This document shows positions 1 to 8,804 of a DNA stretch of 64,000 nt, piece by piece. The notes beneath the pieces were generated by a model. That model did no database searches and was not told the DNA's origin. It was given only the letters and a program-made list of their open reading frames with translations. The stretch's first letter is position 1. Every line of letters starts with the position of its first letter. Source of the DNA: Micromonospora sonchi (GTDB lineage: Bacteria > Actinomycetota > Actinomycetes > Mycobacteriales > Micromonosporaceae); assembly GCF_014646235.1 (NCBI RefSeq), contig NZ_BMNB01000028.1, forward strand, positions 1 to 64,000. The letters are read 5' to 3'. The position numbers were made by a program, and so were the translations under genes.

Positions 1-610
1 CTTACCCACCAGGAAGGTGCACCCGATTCTGCTGTGGACATGGACTCGACACCCACATCCTTGCAGGTCAGGTGCACCTTTCCTTCACTGACCTCGATCA
101 GTCAAATCCCCTCTGAACAGGGGAGGTCAGGTCGTCTGCGACACGGAGACGCGCAACGTCCGGTGGTTGGTCCGCGCACCAGGCCAGAGCCGCGAGCGGC
201 CGGCCATCGGTGTCCATGGTTAGTTAGGAGGTTGGTTCAACGTTCGCGCGGCTGCGGCCTGGTCGTGGCCGCACCGGAGCCGCCATGGCGGCCACCACGC
301 CTGGATCTCGCCGCCACCACCATTCATTGCCGATCTCTCCATTTCACGGAGGCATAAATACTTCACCCTGAAATAACGTTCAACTGGACAAGCGTCTCCG
401 GCCAGGGCGCTTCACAGCACGACGGCTACCGCGTCTGCCGGGTGACTCGGGCGACGGCGCGGCTGCCGCCGGGCCTTCCTCGCCCTAGCTGTCCAATTTA
501 TGCGATTTGCCCGCCACTCTGCGTCGGCCGCGATCGTTGCTCACGGTGTGCGTCGGAGGGACGGACAGCGCCACGGTGCCTGCCGGTCCCATGCTGGAGG
601 GAGCGCAGCT
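1..610. other. non-coding left edge
   Basis: I see no convincing gene here. Frames open on the plus strand have arginine/proline-rich translations with no recognisable motif and no ribosome binding site. On the minus strand about 80 bases at the very edge read VHLTCKDVGVESMSTAESGA, which looks somewhat protein-like and could be the first residues of a gene running off the left edge, but a stop lies close upstream and the Shine-Dalgarno spacing is poor. The stretch has lower GC than the genes around it. Confidence 0.5.
11..84. repeat. inverted repeat around AAGGTGCACC
   Basis: Arms AGGAAGGTGCACC (11-23) and GGTGCACCTTTCCT (71-84) are inverted with one extra base in the right arm, 47 bases apart. 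The separation is long for a terminator. It could be a pair of operator half-sites or the ends of a small element; function unknown. Confidence 0.45.
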
Positions 611-1222
611 CTGAACCGGATCGCAGGAATGATCATCGCCGCGGGGGGTGGCCGCCGGATCGGTGGCCCCGAGGCCCTGCTGCACCAGGGTGACAAACCT
701 CTGGTCGACCAGATGATCGACACGCTGACGGAGGCGGGCTGCGGGCAGATCGTGGTCGTCCTCGGTGCCGCGGCCGACCAGGTCCGCGAGACCGCCGACC
801 TGGACCGTGCCACGGTGGTGGTCAACCGTGCCTGGGGCACCGGGGTCGGCTCGTCCATCCGTGCCGGCCTGGCCGGAATCGACGACGACGAGGTCGAAGC
901 GGTGGTGGTGGTGCCGGTCGACATGCCGGGACTGACCGTCGCCGCGGTGCGCCGGGTGGCCGCGCTGCCCTTCCCCGACGTGCTGGTCTGCGCGACGTAC
1001 CACGGGCTACGCGGCTATCCGATGCTGTTCGGTCAGCGGCACTGGCCGGGCATCGCGACCCTGGCCAGCGCCGACGTCGGTGCCCGGCCCTACCTGCTGG
1101 CGCACAAGGACCAGATCGTCGACATCGCCTGCGACTCGGTGGCCGACGGCAACCGCGTCGACACCCCGGAGCTGATGGCCCTCTACGGCCTCTCCGTGCC
1201 GGAGCAACGCGTCGGCGTCTAA
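611..1222 (+). CDS. MobA-like nucleotidyltransferase family protein
   Basis: About 203 residues with the NTP-transferase fold typical of MobA/MocA-type cytidylyl- or guanylyltransferases. The nucleotide-binding loop IIAAGGGRRIG is at the N-terminus, followed by a VVLGA strand and the metal-binding VVVPVDMPG segment near residue 100. Family members activate molybdopterin or other cofactors with GTP or CTP; the exact substrate cannot be read from sequence. The best Shine-Dalgarno (GGAGGGAG, 596-603) sits 7 bases before a CTG at 611, giving an N-terminus like MNRIAGMIIAAG; ATG at 629 is the alternative start. No molybdenum cofactor genes are nearby. The stop overlaps that of the convergent GH31 gene. 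Confidence 0.8.
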   Translation: MNRIAGMIIAAGGGRRIGGPEALLHQGDKPLVDQMIDTLTEAGCGQIVVVLGAAADQVRETADLDRATVVVNRAWGTGVGSSIRAGLAGIDDDEVEAVVVVPVDMPGLTVAAVRRVAALPFPDVLVCATYHGLRGYPMLFGQRHWPGIATLASADVGARPYLLAHKDQIVDIACDSVADGNRVDTPELMALYGLSVPEQRVGV

Positions 1223-3453
1223 CTCCGCCCGCCCCCGGTCAACTCGCAGCTGTACCCCGACGAGACACCGGCCACCAGCTCGACGGTGGCCGTCCCGTCC
1301 CGGTAGCGCACCTCGAACTCGGTGCCCGTACCACCGTCGGGCGACGGTATCCGAACCCGGCTCCGCTGCCCCGGGGTCGGGGAGAACAACCGCAGCCGGA
1401 CGCCGTCGGCCCACGGGTAGTCGGGCCGGTCGGTGACCGAGCCGAACGGGATGACCGCGCCGGGCCGAGCGAGCACGGGCACGCTGTCGTAGCCGTGCTT
1501 CTCGGTCACCCAGCCCGGGCCGGTGACCTGCGCGCCAGTCATCAGATGCGTCCAGGTGCCGGCCGGCACGTAGTAGGTGATCTGCCCGTCGGCGCTCATC
1601 ACCGGCGCGACGAGCAGGTCCGGGCCGAGCATGTACTGCCGGTCCAGATAGGCGGTGGCCGGGTCGTCCGGGAACTCCAGGATCATCGGCCGCAGGACCG
1701 GTACGCCTTCGCGGTGGGCCTCCTCGGCCGCCGCCGCCAGGTACGGCATCAGGCTCAGCTTGAGCCGGGTGAACCGGCGCAGCACGTCGACCGCCTCGTC
1801 GTCGTACGCCCACGGCACCCGGTACGAGCCGGAGCCGTGCAGCCGCGAGTGCGAGGAGAGCAGCCCGAAGGCGATCCAGCGCTTGAACACCGCCGGATCC
1901 GGGGTGCCCTCGAAGCCGCCGATGTCGTGGCTCCAGTAGCCGAAGCCCGAGGCGGCCAGCGACAGGCCGCCGCGCAACGACTCGGCCATCGCCACGAAGG
2001 TGGACTCGCAGTCGCCACCCCAGTGCACCGGGAACTGCTGCCCGCCGGCGGTCGCCGACCGGGCGAAGACCACCGCCTCACCCTCGCCGCGCTCCGCCGC
2101 CAACAGCTCGAAGACCGTCTTGTTGTAGAGGTACGAGTAGTAGTTGTGCATGTGCTGCGGGTCCGCGCCGTCGTGCCAGACGACGTCGGTCGGGATGCGT
2201 TCGCCGAAGTCGGTCTTGAAGCAGTCGACCCCCATGTCGAGCAGCGTCTTGAGCTTGCCGGCGTACCAGGCGACGGCCTCCGGGTTGGTGAAGTCGACAA
2301 GCGCCATCCCGGCCTGCCACTTGTCCCACTGCCAGATCGAGCCGTCCGGGTTGCGGACCAGGTAGCCGGCCTGCCGCCCCTCCTCGAACAGGTACGACCG
2401 CTGGGCGATGTACGGGTTGATCCAGACGCACACCTTCAGGCCACGCTCGTGCAGCCGGCGCAGCATCCCCTCCGGATCGGGGAAGGTCGCCGGATCCCAG
2501 ATGAAGTCGACCCAGTGGAACTGGCGCATCCAGAAGCAGTCGAAGTGGAACACCGACAGGGGAAGGTCCCGCTCGGCCATCCCGTCGATGAACTCGGTGA
2601 CCGTCTTCTCGTCGTACGAGGTGGTGAACGAGGTCGACAGCCACAGCCCGTACGACCAGGCCGGCACCCTGGCCGGGCGGCCGGTCAGCGCGGTGTAGCG
2701 GCGCAGCACGTCCTTCGGGGTGGGCCCGTCGATCAGGTGGTAGGTGAGCGACTGTCCGGGCACGCTGAACTGGGTCTGCGACACCACCTCCGAGCCCACC
2801 TCGAACGACACGTGCTCCGGGTGGTCGACGAAGACGCCGTACCCGGCGCTGCTCAGGTAGAACGGCACGTTCTTGTACGCCTGCTCGCTGGCCGTGCCGC
2901 CGTCGGCGTTCCAGATGTCGACGGTCTGGCCGTTCTTGACGTATGCCCCGAAGCGCTCACCCAGCCCGTAGATCGTCTCGCCGACGCCGAGCGCCAGGCG
3001 GTCGTGCACGTACTTGCGGCCATCGGCGTCGGTGACCACGCCGATGCTGCGTTCGGTGGACGAGGTGACCAGCCGATCGCCGCGCAGGAAATCGACCCGC
3101 CACGCTCCGGTCAACGCGACCCGCACGGTCAGCTCGCCGGTGGTCAGCCGGGCGCTGAGCCCGGTGACCTCCACCTGCACGGGATGCTCGGCATTCTCGG
3201 CGAGCGCGAAGCGGGGCTGCTTGGGCAGCCCACCGGAGTGGTGGCCGATGGTCACCCCGACCACGCCGGGCGCGGGGGAGGAGAACCGCACCGTGACGAC
3301 CGGCCGGTTGAGGGTGTCGCCGCGTCCGGTGATCTTCCCGATCGGCGCGAACACGGTGAAGGCCCGCTCGTCCGGCTCGATCGACTCGACCGCGCCGGGC
3401 CGCAGCACGGTGACGCCGGGGCGCAACTGCCAGTACCCGTCGGTGAACTTCAC
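1219..3453 (-). CDS. GH31 alpha-xylosidase (YicI-like)
   Basis: About 744 residues, normal length for YicI-type GH31 enzymes. The N-terminus KFTDGYWQLRPG is the hallmark of the alpha-xylosidase subgroup, which releases terminal alpha-xylose from isoprimeverose and xyloglucan oligosaccharides. The catalytic nucleophile is the Asp in KTDFGERIP (about residue 413) and the acid/base Asp is in HWGGDCES (about residue 479), close to the positions in E. coli YicI. No signal peptide, so it is cytoplasmic and acts on imported oligosaccharide. The GTG start overlaps the upstream permease stop by 4 bases (GTGA), so it is the last gene of the LacI-ABC operon. Alpha-glucosidase activity cannot be fully excluded. 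Confidence 0.9.
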   Translation of the reverse strand: MKFTDGYWQLRPGVTVLRPGAVESIEPDERAFTVFAPIGKITGRGDTLNRPVVTVRFSSPAPGVVGVTIGHHSGGLPKQPRFALAENAEHPVQVEVTGLSARLTTGELTVRVALTGAWRVDFLRGDRLVTSSTERSIGVVTDADGRKYVHDRLALGVGETIYGLGERFGAYVKNGQTVDIWNADGGTASEQAYKNVPFYLSSAGYGVFVDHPEHVSFEVGSEVVSQTQFSVPGQSLTYHLIDGPTPKDVLRRYTALTGRPARVPAWSYGLWLSTSFTTSYDEKTVTEFIDGMAERDLPLSVFHFDCFWMRQFHWVDFIWDPATFPDPEGMLRRLHERGLKVCVWINPYIAQRSYLFEEGRQAGYLVRNPDGSIWQWDKWQAGMALVDFTNPEAVAWYAGKLKTLLDMGVDCFKTDFGERIPTDVVWHDGADPQHMHNYYSYLYNKTVFELLAAERGEGEAVVFARSATAGGQQFPVHWGGDCESTFVAMAESLRGGLSLAASGFGYWSHDIGGFEGTPDPAVFKRWIAFGLLSSHSRLHGSGSYRVPWAYDDEAVDVLRRFTRLKLSLMPYLAAAAEEAHREGVPVLRPMILEFPDDPATAYLDRQYMLGPDLLVAPVMSADGQITYYVPAGTWTHLMTGAQVTGPGWVTEKHGYDSVPVLARPGAVIPFGSVTDRPDYPWADGVRLRLFSPTPGQRSRVRIPSPDGGTGTEFEVRYRDGTATVELVAGVSSGYSCELTGGGRS

Positions 3454-4340
3454 TTGTCGGCTCCTGCCGTGATGCCGCGCGCGAGGGTGCGCTGGAAGAT
3501 GAGGAAGAACAGGATCGCCGGGAGGAGGCTGAGTAACGCTCCGGCGTTGGTGGTGGGGGCGTCCATCAATCGGTCCCCCTGCAACGTGGCGATTGCGACA
3601 GGCACCGTCTGGGTCTGGTTGTCGATGAGCATGACCAAGGGGATGAGGAATTCGTTCCAGGTCCAGATGAAGAAGAACACCAGCAGCACCGCGATGGTGG
3701 GCCGCACGTTGGGCAGCACCACCCGCCACAGGATCCGCCACGTGCCCGCCCCGTCCAGCGCGGCGGCCTCCAGCAGCGTCCGGGGGAACGTGCCGAGCAC
3801 CGAGGCGAGCAGGTACGTGCCGAAGGCGGCCTGGATGACGGTGAAAATGATGATCACCGCCAGGCGGCTGTTGTAGAGTCCGGCCTCCTTGGCGAAGTGG
3901 TAGAGCGGGTAGACCAGCGCCTCCTGCGGCAGCATGTTGGCCAGCAGGAAGAGACCGATGATCCAGAGGCGGCCGCGGACCCGGCCGATGCCCAGCGCGT
4001 ACGCGCTGAGCAGCGAGACGATCACGGCCAGGACCGCTACCGAACCGGAGATGACGATCGAGTTCCACAGCTTGACCGGGAAGTCGACCTGTTCCCAGTA
4101 GGTCCGCAACCCGGTGGTGTAGAACTCGGTCGGCCAGCTCAGTGGGCCGTTGGCCGAGTAGTCGCCGGGCGATTTGAAGGCGTTGAGCAGCATGAACGCG
4201 AACGGCACCAGCATGACCAGCGCGGCGGCGCCGACCAGCAGGAGTACGAGCCAGCGGCCGACGCCGCGATGCTGCCGCGGTCGTCGGGCGGGGTGGGCCG
4301 GCGGTGGGGTGCGGCGGGCCGGGGCGAGCGTGGCGGCCAT
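3450..4340 (-). CDS. carbohydrate ABC transporter permease (MalG type)
   Basis: About 296 residues with six predicted membrane segments beginning at WLVLLLVGAAALVMLVPF. The cytoplasmic EAA loop that contacts the ATPase reads EAAALDGAGTWRILWRVVLP. Member of the CUT1 family of oligosaccharide importers. It follows the other permease with the TAG stop directly adjacent to its ATG and overlaps the GH31 gene by 4 bases, indicating strict co-translation. No ATPase is encoded in this operon, so it must share a housekeeping MsmX/UgpC-type ATPase, possibly the one at 26509-27717. Confidence 0.92.
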   Translation of the reverse strand: MAATLAPARRTPPPAHPARRPRQHRGVGRWLVLLLVGAAALVMLVPFAFMLLNAFKSPGDYSANGPLSWPTEFYTTGLRTYWEQVDFPVKLWNSIVISGSVAVLAVIVSLLSAYALGIGRVRGRLWIIGLFLLANMLPQEALVYPLYHFAKEAGLYNSRLAVIIIFTVIQAAFGTYLLASVLGTFPRTLLEAAALDGAGTWRILWRVVLPNVRPTIAVLLVFFFIWTWNEFLIPLVMLIDNQTQTVPVAIATLQGDRLMDAPTTNAGALLSLLPAILFFLIFQRTLARGITAGADK

Positions 4341-5318
4341 CTACAGCGCCCCGTCCTGTCGTTCGGCCCGGTTCTGCGCCCCGATGAAGAGCACCGCCAC
4401 CACCACGATGATCAACGTCAGCACCATCGAGATCGCCGAGCCGTAGCCGACGTGCAGCCGCTTGAAGAAGGTGAAGTAGGCGAAGTAGGACGGCACGTTT
4501 GTGGCGTTCTCCGGCCCGCCCCGGGTCAGCGCGTAGATCGGCCCGAACACCTTCATCGCCGCGATCGTGCAGGTGAGCCCGACCACGAAGGTCTCCGGCC
4601 GGATCTGCGCCAGGGTGATCGCCCGGAACCGCCGCCACCAGCCGGCGCCGTCGATCTCCGCCGCCTCGTACAGCTCCGGATTCACCCGTTCCAGGGCGGC
4701 CATGAAGACGACCACGGGGTAGCCGATCTGCACCCAGATCATCACGGCCATCACCACAGGCAGCGCGCTGCCCGGGTCGCCCAGCCAGTCGTGGCGCAGC
4801 GCGCCGAGCCCGACCGCGTCGAGCAGCCCGTTGAGCGCGCCGTCCGGCCGCAGGATCCAACCCCAGACGATGCCGGCCACCACCACCGGGAGCACCTGCG
4901 GCAGGTAGAAGGCGGCCCGCAGCGCGGCGGCGGTGCGGGGGCGGAACCGGCGTCCGATGGTGTCGAAGAGGACCGCGGCGAGCACCAGCCCGACCAGGGT
5001 GGGCACCACCACCATCGCGACGATCATCGCGACCGTGTTCCGGAACGACGTCCAGAAGACCTCGTCGGTCAGCAGGTTCCGGTAGTTCTCCAGCCCGATG
5101 AAGCTGGGCTCGCCGACGCCGGACCACCTGGTCAGCGACAGGTAGCCGGTGTAGAGCAGCGGGCCGCCGATGACGAGCAGGAAGAGCACCGTGCCGGGCA
5201 GCAGGAACAGCCAGTACGCGGCGTCGGGGCGGGACGGCCGACGCTTCGCGTTGGCCGTCGGGGACGGGGGTGAGGTGGCCGCCGGTCGGCGGGCGGCGAT
5301 GCTGTCGGGCACTGCCAT
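4341..5318 (-). CDS. carbohydrate ABC transporter permease (MalF type)
   Basis: About 325 residues; a Pro/Arg-rich cytoplasmic tail precedes the first membrane segment YWLFLLPGTVLFLLVIGGPL. The EAA loop is EAAEIDGAGWWRRFRAITLA. It pairs with the downstream MalG-type subunit to form the channel of a CUT1 importer. Start chosen at the ATG giving MAVPDSIAARR, preceded by GGAAGGACCTCCC; the frame is open further upstream but only as a shadow of the binding-protein gene. A hairpin at 5340-5372 separates it from the solute-binding protein gene. Confidence 0.9.
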   Translation of the reverse strand: MAVPDSIAARRPAATSPPSPTANAKRRPSRPDAAYWLFLLPGTVLFLLVIGGPLLYTGYLSLTRWSGVGEPSFIGLENYRNLLTDEVFWTSFRNTVAMIVAMVVVPTLVGLVLAAVLFDTIGRRFRPRTAAALRAAFYLPQVLPVVVAGIVWGWILRPDGALNGLLDAVGLGALRHDWLGDPGSALPVVMAVMIWVQIGYPVVVFMAALERVNPELYEAAEIDGAGWWRRFRAITLAQIRPETFVVGLTCTIAAMKVFGPIYALTRGGPENATNVPSYFAYFTFFKRLHVGYGSAISMVLTLIIVVVAVLFIGAQNRAERQDGAL

Positions 5319-5339
5319 GGGAGGTCCTTCCACGCCTGC

Positions 5340-5372
5340 GGCGGGCGTACCGGTGCGCCGGTCGCGCCCGCC
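5340..5372 (-). terminator. hairpin between binding protein and permease genes
   Basis: Arms GGCGGGCG (5340-5347) and CGCCCGCC (5365-5372) are perfectly complementary, with a nested ACCGG/CCGGT stem in the loop. It lies in the 65-base gap after the solute-binding protein stop. There is no T-run. Known importer operons use such hairpins as partial terminators or 3'-end stabilisers to make more binding protein than permease; that role here is inference. Confidence 0.5.
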
Positions 5373-5383
5373 CCGGCCGCCGC

Positions 5384-6679
5384 TCAGTCGCGCGTGATCT
5401 CCGCGACGCCGTCGTGGTAGGGCTTGGCGATCGCGTCGAGGACCTCCTCGGGCGACCTGGACTGGTTGATCAGGCCCTGGAAGCCGGAGACCAGCACGTC
5501 GTAGTAGCCCGGCACCGGCCAGTCCGGATAGAACGCCAGGCCGTCCTGGGAGCTGACGGTGTTGAAGTTCTCGATCAGCTTGCGGTCCTTCTCGTCGCTG
5601 ATCGTGGTCGGATCGCCGGCGACCGGCACGCCGCCGTTGTTGCCGATCAGCGCCTGGATCTCCGGACGCATGGTGATGTCGATGAAGTCGTACGCCAGGC
5701 TCTTGGCCTTGCTGGTCTGCGGGACCACCCAGAGGTTGCCGGACGAGCCGGCGTGCAGGGTGTTGCCGGGGAAGAGGAAACTGTCCCAGTCGTAGCTGAT
5801 TTCGTTCTTGAACCGGCCGTACCACCAACTGCCGGAGACGATCATCGGCACCTTGCCGGAGATGAATGCGGTCCCCATGTCCTCGGCCTTCAGGCCGGCG
5901 GAGTCCTTGGCCAGGTAGCCCTTGCGCACCCACTCGGCGAACGTCTCCGCGCCGTAGCGCAGCGGGTCGGCCCGGAAGTCGACCGGGTTGGTGTAGAGCT
6001 GGTACGCGTCGACGAAGTTGCGGTCTGCCCGGGAGAGCGCGAGCTGGTAGAAGAGCTGACCGGCCGGATACTCGGCGCCGGACATGCCCAGCGGCGTGAC
6101 GCCCCGGGCGACGAAGGTGTCCATCCCGGCGGTCAGCTCGGCCAGCGTGGTCGGGACGCTGACCCCGTGCTCGGCGAAGAGTTCCTTGTTGTAGTAGACC
6201 ATCACGTACTCGCCGTAGTTCGGTACGCCGTACCAGTTGCCGGTGCCCATCACGCCGTTGTCGTACCGCGCGGTGGTCTGGAGGCTGGGGCTCAGCGCCT
6301 TGTCCCAGCCGCGTCTGGTCGCCTCCTCGGTGAGGTCGGTCAGCAGGCCCTGCGAGGAGAGCAGACCGGCGGTGGCGTTGCCCTTGTTGTACTCCATCAC
6401 GTCCGGGCCCTCGGACGAGTTGATGATCATGCCGGCGTTCTGCTGGATCTGCTCGAACGCCTTGCGCTCGAAGCGCACCTCGACCCCGGGATGCTCATCC
6501 TTGAAGATCTCGATCGCCCGGTCCCAGGCGACCCCCATCGCGCTGTTCGCGCTCTCGTAGTGCCAGAGCTTGAGGACCTTGGCGGCACTGTCGTCCCCGT
6601 CGCCGCCGCAGCCGGCCAGGCCGGTCGCCGTGAGCGCGGCGACCGTGGCCACCACGGCTACTCTGCGAAAATGTCGCAT
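5384..6679 (-). CDS. sugar ABC transporter solute-binding lipoprotein
   Basis: About 431 residues. A basic N-terminus, hydrophobic core and lipobox (TGLAGC, Cys about 24) mark a lipoprotein anchored outside the membrane. The mature part follows the family 1 extracellular solute-binding fold (VLKLWHYESANSAMGVAWDR near the start, then SEGPDVMEYNKGNA). It would deliver an oligosaccharide to the two downstream permeases; with the GH31 enzyme the likely cargo is an alpha-xylosyl oligosaccharide. Shine-Dalgarno GGGAG lies 6-7 bases before the ATG. Confidence 0.92.
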   Translation of the reverse strand: MRHFRRVAVVATVAALTATGLAGCGGDGDDSAAKVLKLWHYESANSAMGVAWDRAIEIFKDEHPGVEVRFERKAFEQIQQNAGMIINSSEGPDVMEYNKGNATAGLLSSQGLLTDLTEEATRRGWDKALSPSLQTTARYDNGVMGTGNWYGVPNYGEYVMVYYNKELFAEHGVSVPTTLAELTAGMDTFVARGVTPLGMSGAEYPAGQLFYQLALSRADRNFVDAYQLYTNPVDFRADPLRYGAETFAEWVRKGYLAKDSAGLKAEDMGTAFISGKVPMIVSGSWWYGRFKNEISYDWDSFLFPGNTLHAGSSGNLWVVPQTSKAKSLAYDFIDITMRPEIQALIGNNGGVPVAGDPTTISDEKDRKLIENFNTVSSQDGLAFYPDWPVPGYYDVLVSGFQGLINQSRSPEEVLDAIAKPYHDGVAEITRD

Positions 6680-6695
6680 TGCTAGTCTCCCTGAC

Positions 6696-6713
6696 GAGTA
6701 TCGAGCGGTACTC
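6696..6713 (-). repeat. imperfect palindrome before binding-protein gene
   Basis: GAGTATCGAGCGGTACTC has 5-bp outer arms (GAGTA/TACTC). It sits in the short gap between the LacI stop and the binding-protein start. It does not match the operator at 7816-7833, so any regulatory role is uncertain. Confidence 0.3.
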
Positions 6714-6715
6714 CT

Positions 6716-7786
6716 TCACGCCCGTCGCCGCGTGGCAGCGCGGCGACGGGCGGCTTCCGTGGTGGTGCCTTCCGTGCGCGGCGGACCGCTGGATCCACGG
6801 ACCTCCAGCGCGCACGGCAGTAGTTGCTGGTTGATCTGAGCGTCGCCGACATCGACGTGCCGTAGCAGCGTCTCGATGGCGATCCGGCCCAGCGCCGAGC
6901 CGGGTGAGTTCATCGCGGTCAGCGCCGGGGTGGCCAGCTCGGCGACCTGGGGCGAGGTGACCATCGAGACGACCGAGACGTCGTCGGGAACGCTCCGCCC
7001 ACGGGCGGCCAACTCGCCGAGCAGGCCGAAGACGGCGCTCTCGTTCATCGCCAGGATCGCGGTCAGGTCCGGCACCCGGCGCAGGGCGGTGGCCAGCGCC
7101 GTCCGGCCGCCGGCCGCGCTGTCCTCGGCGGGGATCATCAGCGGCTCCAGCCCGTGCCCGGCCATCGCGGCGGTGAACGCGTCCCGGGTGCGCAGGGCCG
7201 GGCCGTAACCCTCGGCGAGGGTGTCGGCGGAGTGGTTGACGTAGACGATCCGGTGGTGGCCGAGGTCGACCAGGTGACCGACCGCCGCCCGGACGGTCTG
7301 GTCGAAGTCGATGTCCACGTACGACAGGCCGGTGGTGTCGGCAGTGCGACCGATCAGCACCAGCGGTACGCCGAGTTCCCGCAGCACGTCCACCCGGGGA
7401 TCGTGCAGCTGCACCTCCATCAGCAACGCGCCGTCGAGCATCCGTTGGCTGGCCAGCCGGCGCAGTTGATCGAGGTCGCCGACGCCGATCGGGGAGAGCA
7501 CCAGGTGGTAGCCGGCCGCGCTGGCGGCGGCCGCCGCGCCGGTGACGAAGGCGGTCTCGGTGGCACCGAGGCCCCGCTCGTCCATCGGCAGCAGCAACCC
7601 GAGGATCCGGCTACGCCGGCTGGCCAGCCCGCGCGCCATGGCGTTCGGCTGGTAGTCCAGCTCCGCCATGGCGGCGAGGACCTTGTCCCGGGTGGCCTGG
7701 GAGATCGGACGGGCACCGGTGAGCGCGTACGACACCGTGCTGACCGAGACCCGGGCGAGACGCGCGACGTCCTGCATGGTGGCCAT
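6716..7786 (-). CDS. LacI family transcriptional regulator
   Basis: About 356 residues. The N-terminal helix-turn-helix reads MQDVARLARVSVSTVSYALT followed by the hinge helix YQPNAMARGLASRRS; the rest is a periplasmic-binding-like sensor domain. It is expected to repress the sugar operon that it heads until the imported oligosaccharide or its product binds. Start taken at the ATG 5 bases after AGGAGG, rather than the GTG two codons earlier that overlaps that ribosome site. It lies upstream of and in the same direction as the transporter genes, and an operator just upstream suggests autoregulation of the whole unit. Confidence 0.93.
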   Translation of the reverse strand: MATMQDVARLARVSVSTVSYALTGARPISQATRDKVLAAMAELDYQPNAMARGLASRRSRILGLLLPMDERGLGATETAFVTGAAAAASAAGYHLVLSPIGVGDLDQLRRLASQRMLDGALLMEVQLHDPRVDVLRELGVPLVLIGRTADTTGLSYVDIDFDQTVRAAVGHLVDLGHHRIVYVNHSADTLAEGYGPALRTRDAFTAAMAGHGLEPLMIPAEDSAAGGRTALATALRRVPDLTAILAMNESAVFGLLGELAARGRSVPDDVSVVSMVTSPQVAELATPALTAMNSPGSALGRIAIETLLRHVDVGDAQINQQLLPCALEVRGSSGPPRTEGTTTEAARRRAATRRRA

Positions 7787-7815
7787 CGGCACCTCCTCAC
7801 CGGCGGTGACCGCTC

Positions 7816-7833
7816 AGTCGAAGCGTTTCGACT
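7816..7833 (-). promoter_or_regulatory. LacI-type operator
   Basis: AGTCGAAGCGTTTCGACT is an 18-bp palindrome with perfect 7-bp arms and the central CG that is characteristic of LacI-family sites. A second half-site CGCTTCGACT follows at 7837-7846. The location, 30-60 bases before the regulator start, fits autorepression of the alpha-xyloside operon. Confidence 0.75.
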
Positions 7834-7912
7834 AACCGCTTCGACTGAAAGTTAGGCCAAGCATCACGACCCGTCAACACCCATGACGAACCGACCTCAT
7901 CCCCCCAGCCCC

Positions 7913-7988
7913 CGCCGATCTTGCACTTTCCGTCGCCGTAATGCCGCTTTTGCAGCCCTTCATCCCGACGGAAAGTGCATGATCGACG
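7913..7988. repeat. dispersed inverted repeat, family A copy 1
   Basis: Arms of 23 bases (7913-7935 and 7966-7988) share the core GATCTTGCACTTTCCGTCG and its inverse with two mismatches, around a 30-base loop. The same element recurs at 17362-17437. No T-run follows either arm. Its copy in an unrelated gap argues for a REP/MITE-like element rather than a simple terminator, though it lies just beyond the stop of the DUF457 gene. Confidence 0.7.
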
Positions 7989-7994
7989 AGGTGG

Positions 7995-8804
7995 TCAGAG
8001 GTCTTGGGTGAGTTTTTGGAGTACGGAGGGGGCGACCAGGCCGATCGCGGCCAGGATCGAGACGATGGTCAGCCCGGTGCGGACGAAGACGACCTCGGTG
8101 CGGCCACCGGCGCGCAGTGCGATCTTGTCCGGCAGGCTGATCGGCGTCCACATCCGGCGTTTGATCGGGATCGGCCAGAGGATCGGCACGCCGGCCCGGG
8201 TGATCATGTCACCGATGATGTGCACGAAGCAGCCCACCCCGACCGCCAGGCCGATCATCGGGTAGCCGCGATCGCCGGGCAGGTTGGCGGCGGTGAAGAC
8301 GGCCGCGCCGGCCGAGACCAGGGTGACGATGAGCCAGCCCGCGCGCTCGGCCCACTTGTCGAACAGGCCGCGCAGGGCCAGACCGATCATGAAGAACAGG
8401 ATGCCGATCACGGCCCACTTGCCGTACCTGGCACACAGGGTGGTGGTGCCCCAGCCCACCAGCACGGTGAACGGGATGGTGTGGGTCAGCGTCCGGTGCC
8501 CGTTGTTGCGCTTCGGGTCGCGGCTGAGCTTGGTGGCGTAGTAGACGCCCAGCGAGATCTTCTCCACCACCTCGGCGACGAACAGCGAGAAGACGCCGAA
8601 GGTGCGGGCCACCGTCGCGCCGCCCTTGTTGCGGGTCACCTTGCCGGACAGGTCGAGGTCGGGCAGCAGTGCCCCACCGGCGCAGACGGCCGTGCCGACG
8701 GCCAGCGCCAGCGGCGACTGCTCGTAGTCGTAGAAGTGCTGCAGCGCCCAGGACCCGCTCAGCCATACCGCCGCGCCGGACAGCGCGTGCGACGGTCCCA
8801 TCAT
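7995..8804 (-). CDS. metal-dependent hydrolase, DUF457/YdjM family membrane protein
   Basis: About 269 residues. MMGPSHALSGAAVWL is the typical N-terminus of this membrane family, with conserved His and Asp residues (GPSH, LLPDLDL, HRTLTHT, HIIGDMIT) thought to bind a metal. Four to six hydrophobic segments are evident. Biochemical function is unknown; the E. coli homologue is an SOS-regulated inner membrane protein. Start at the first of two ATG codons, 9 bases after GGGGAGGG. Transcribed alone. Confidence 0.85.
   Translation of the reverse strand: MMGPSHALSGAAVWLSGSWALQHFYDYEQSPLALAVGTAVCAGGALLPDLDLSGKVTRNKGGATVARTFGVFSLFVAEVVEKISLGVYYATKLSRDPKRNNGHRTLTHTIPFTVLVGWGTTTLCARYGKWAVIGILFFMIGLALRGLFDKWAERAGWLIVTLVSAGAAVFTAANLPGDRGYPMIGLAVGVGCFVHIIGDMITRAGVPILWPIPIKRRMWTPISLPDKIALRAGGRTEVVFVRTGLTIVSILAAIGLVAPSVLQKLTQDL

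Noticed and set aside
34..357. Plus-strand ORF at the left edge
   Set aside because: Arg/Pro-rich translation, no ribosome site, base composition unlike genes in the window.
1495..3876. Long plus-strand open frame across the GH31 and permease genes
   Set aside because: No motif or ribosome site; the minus-strand frames have clear enzyme and transporter motifs.
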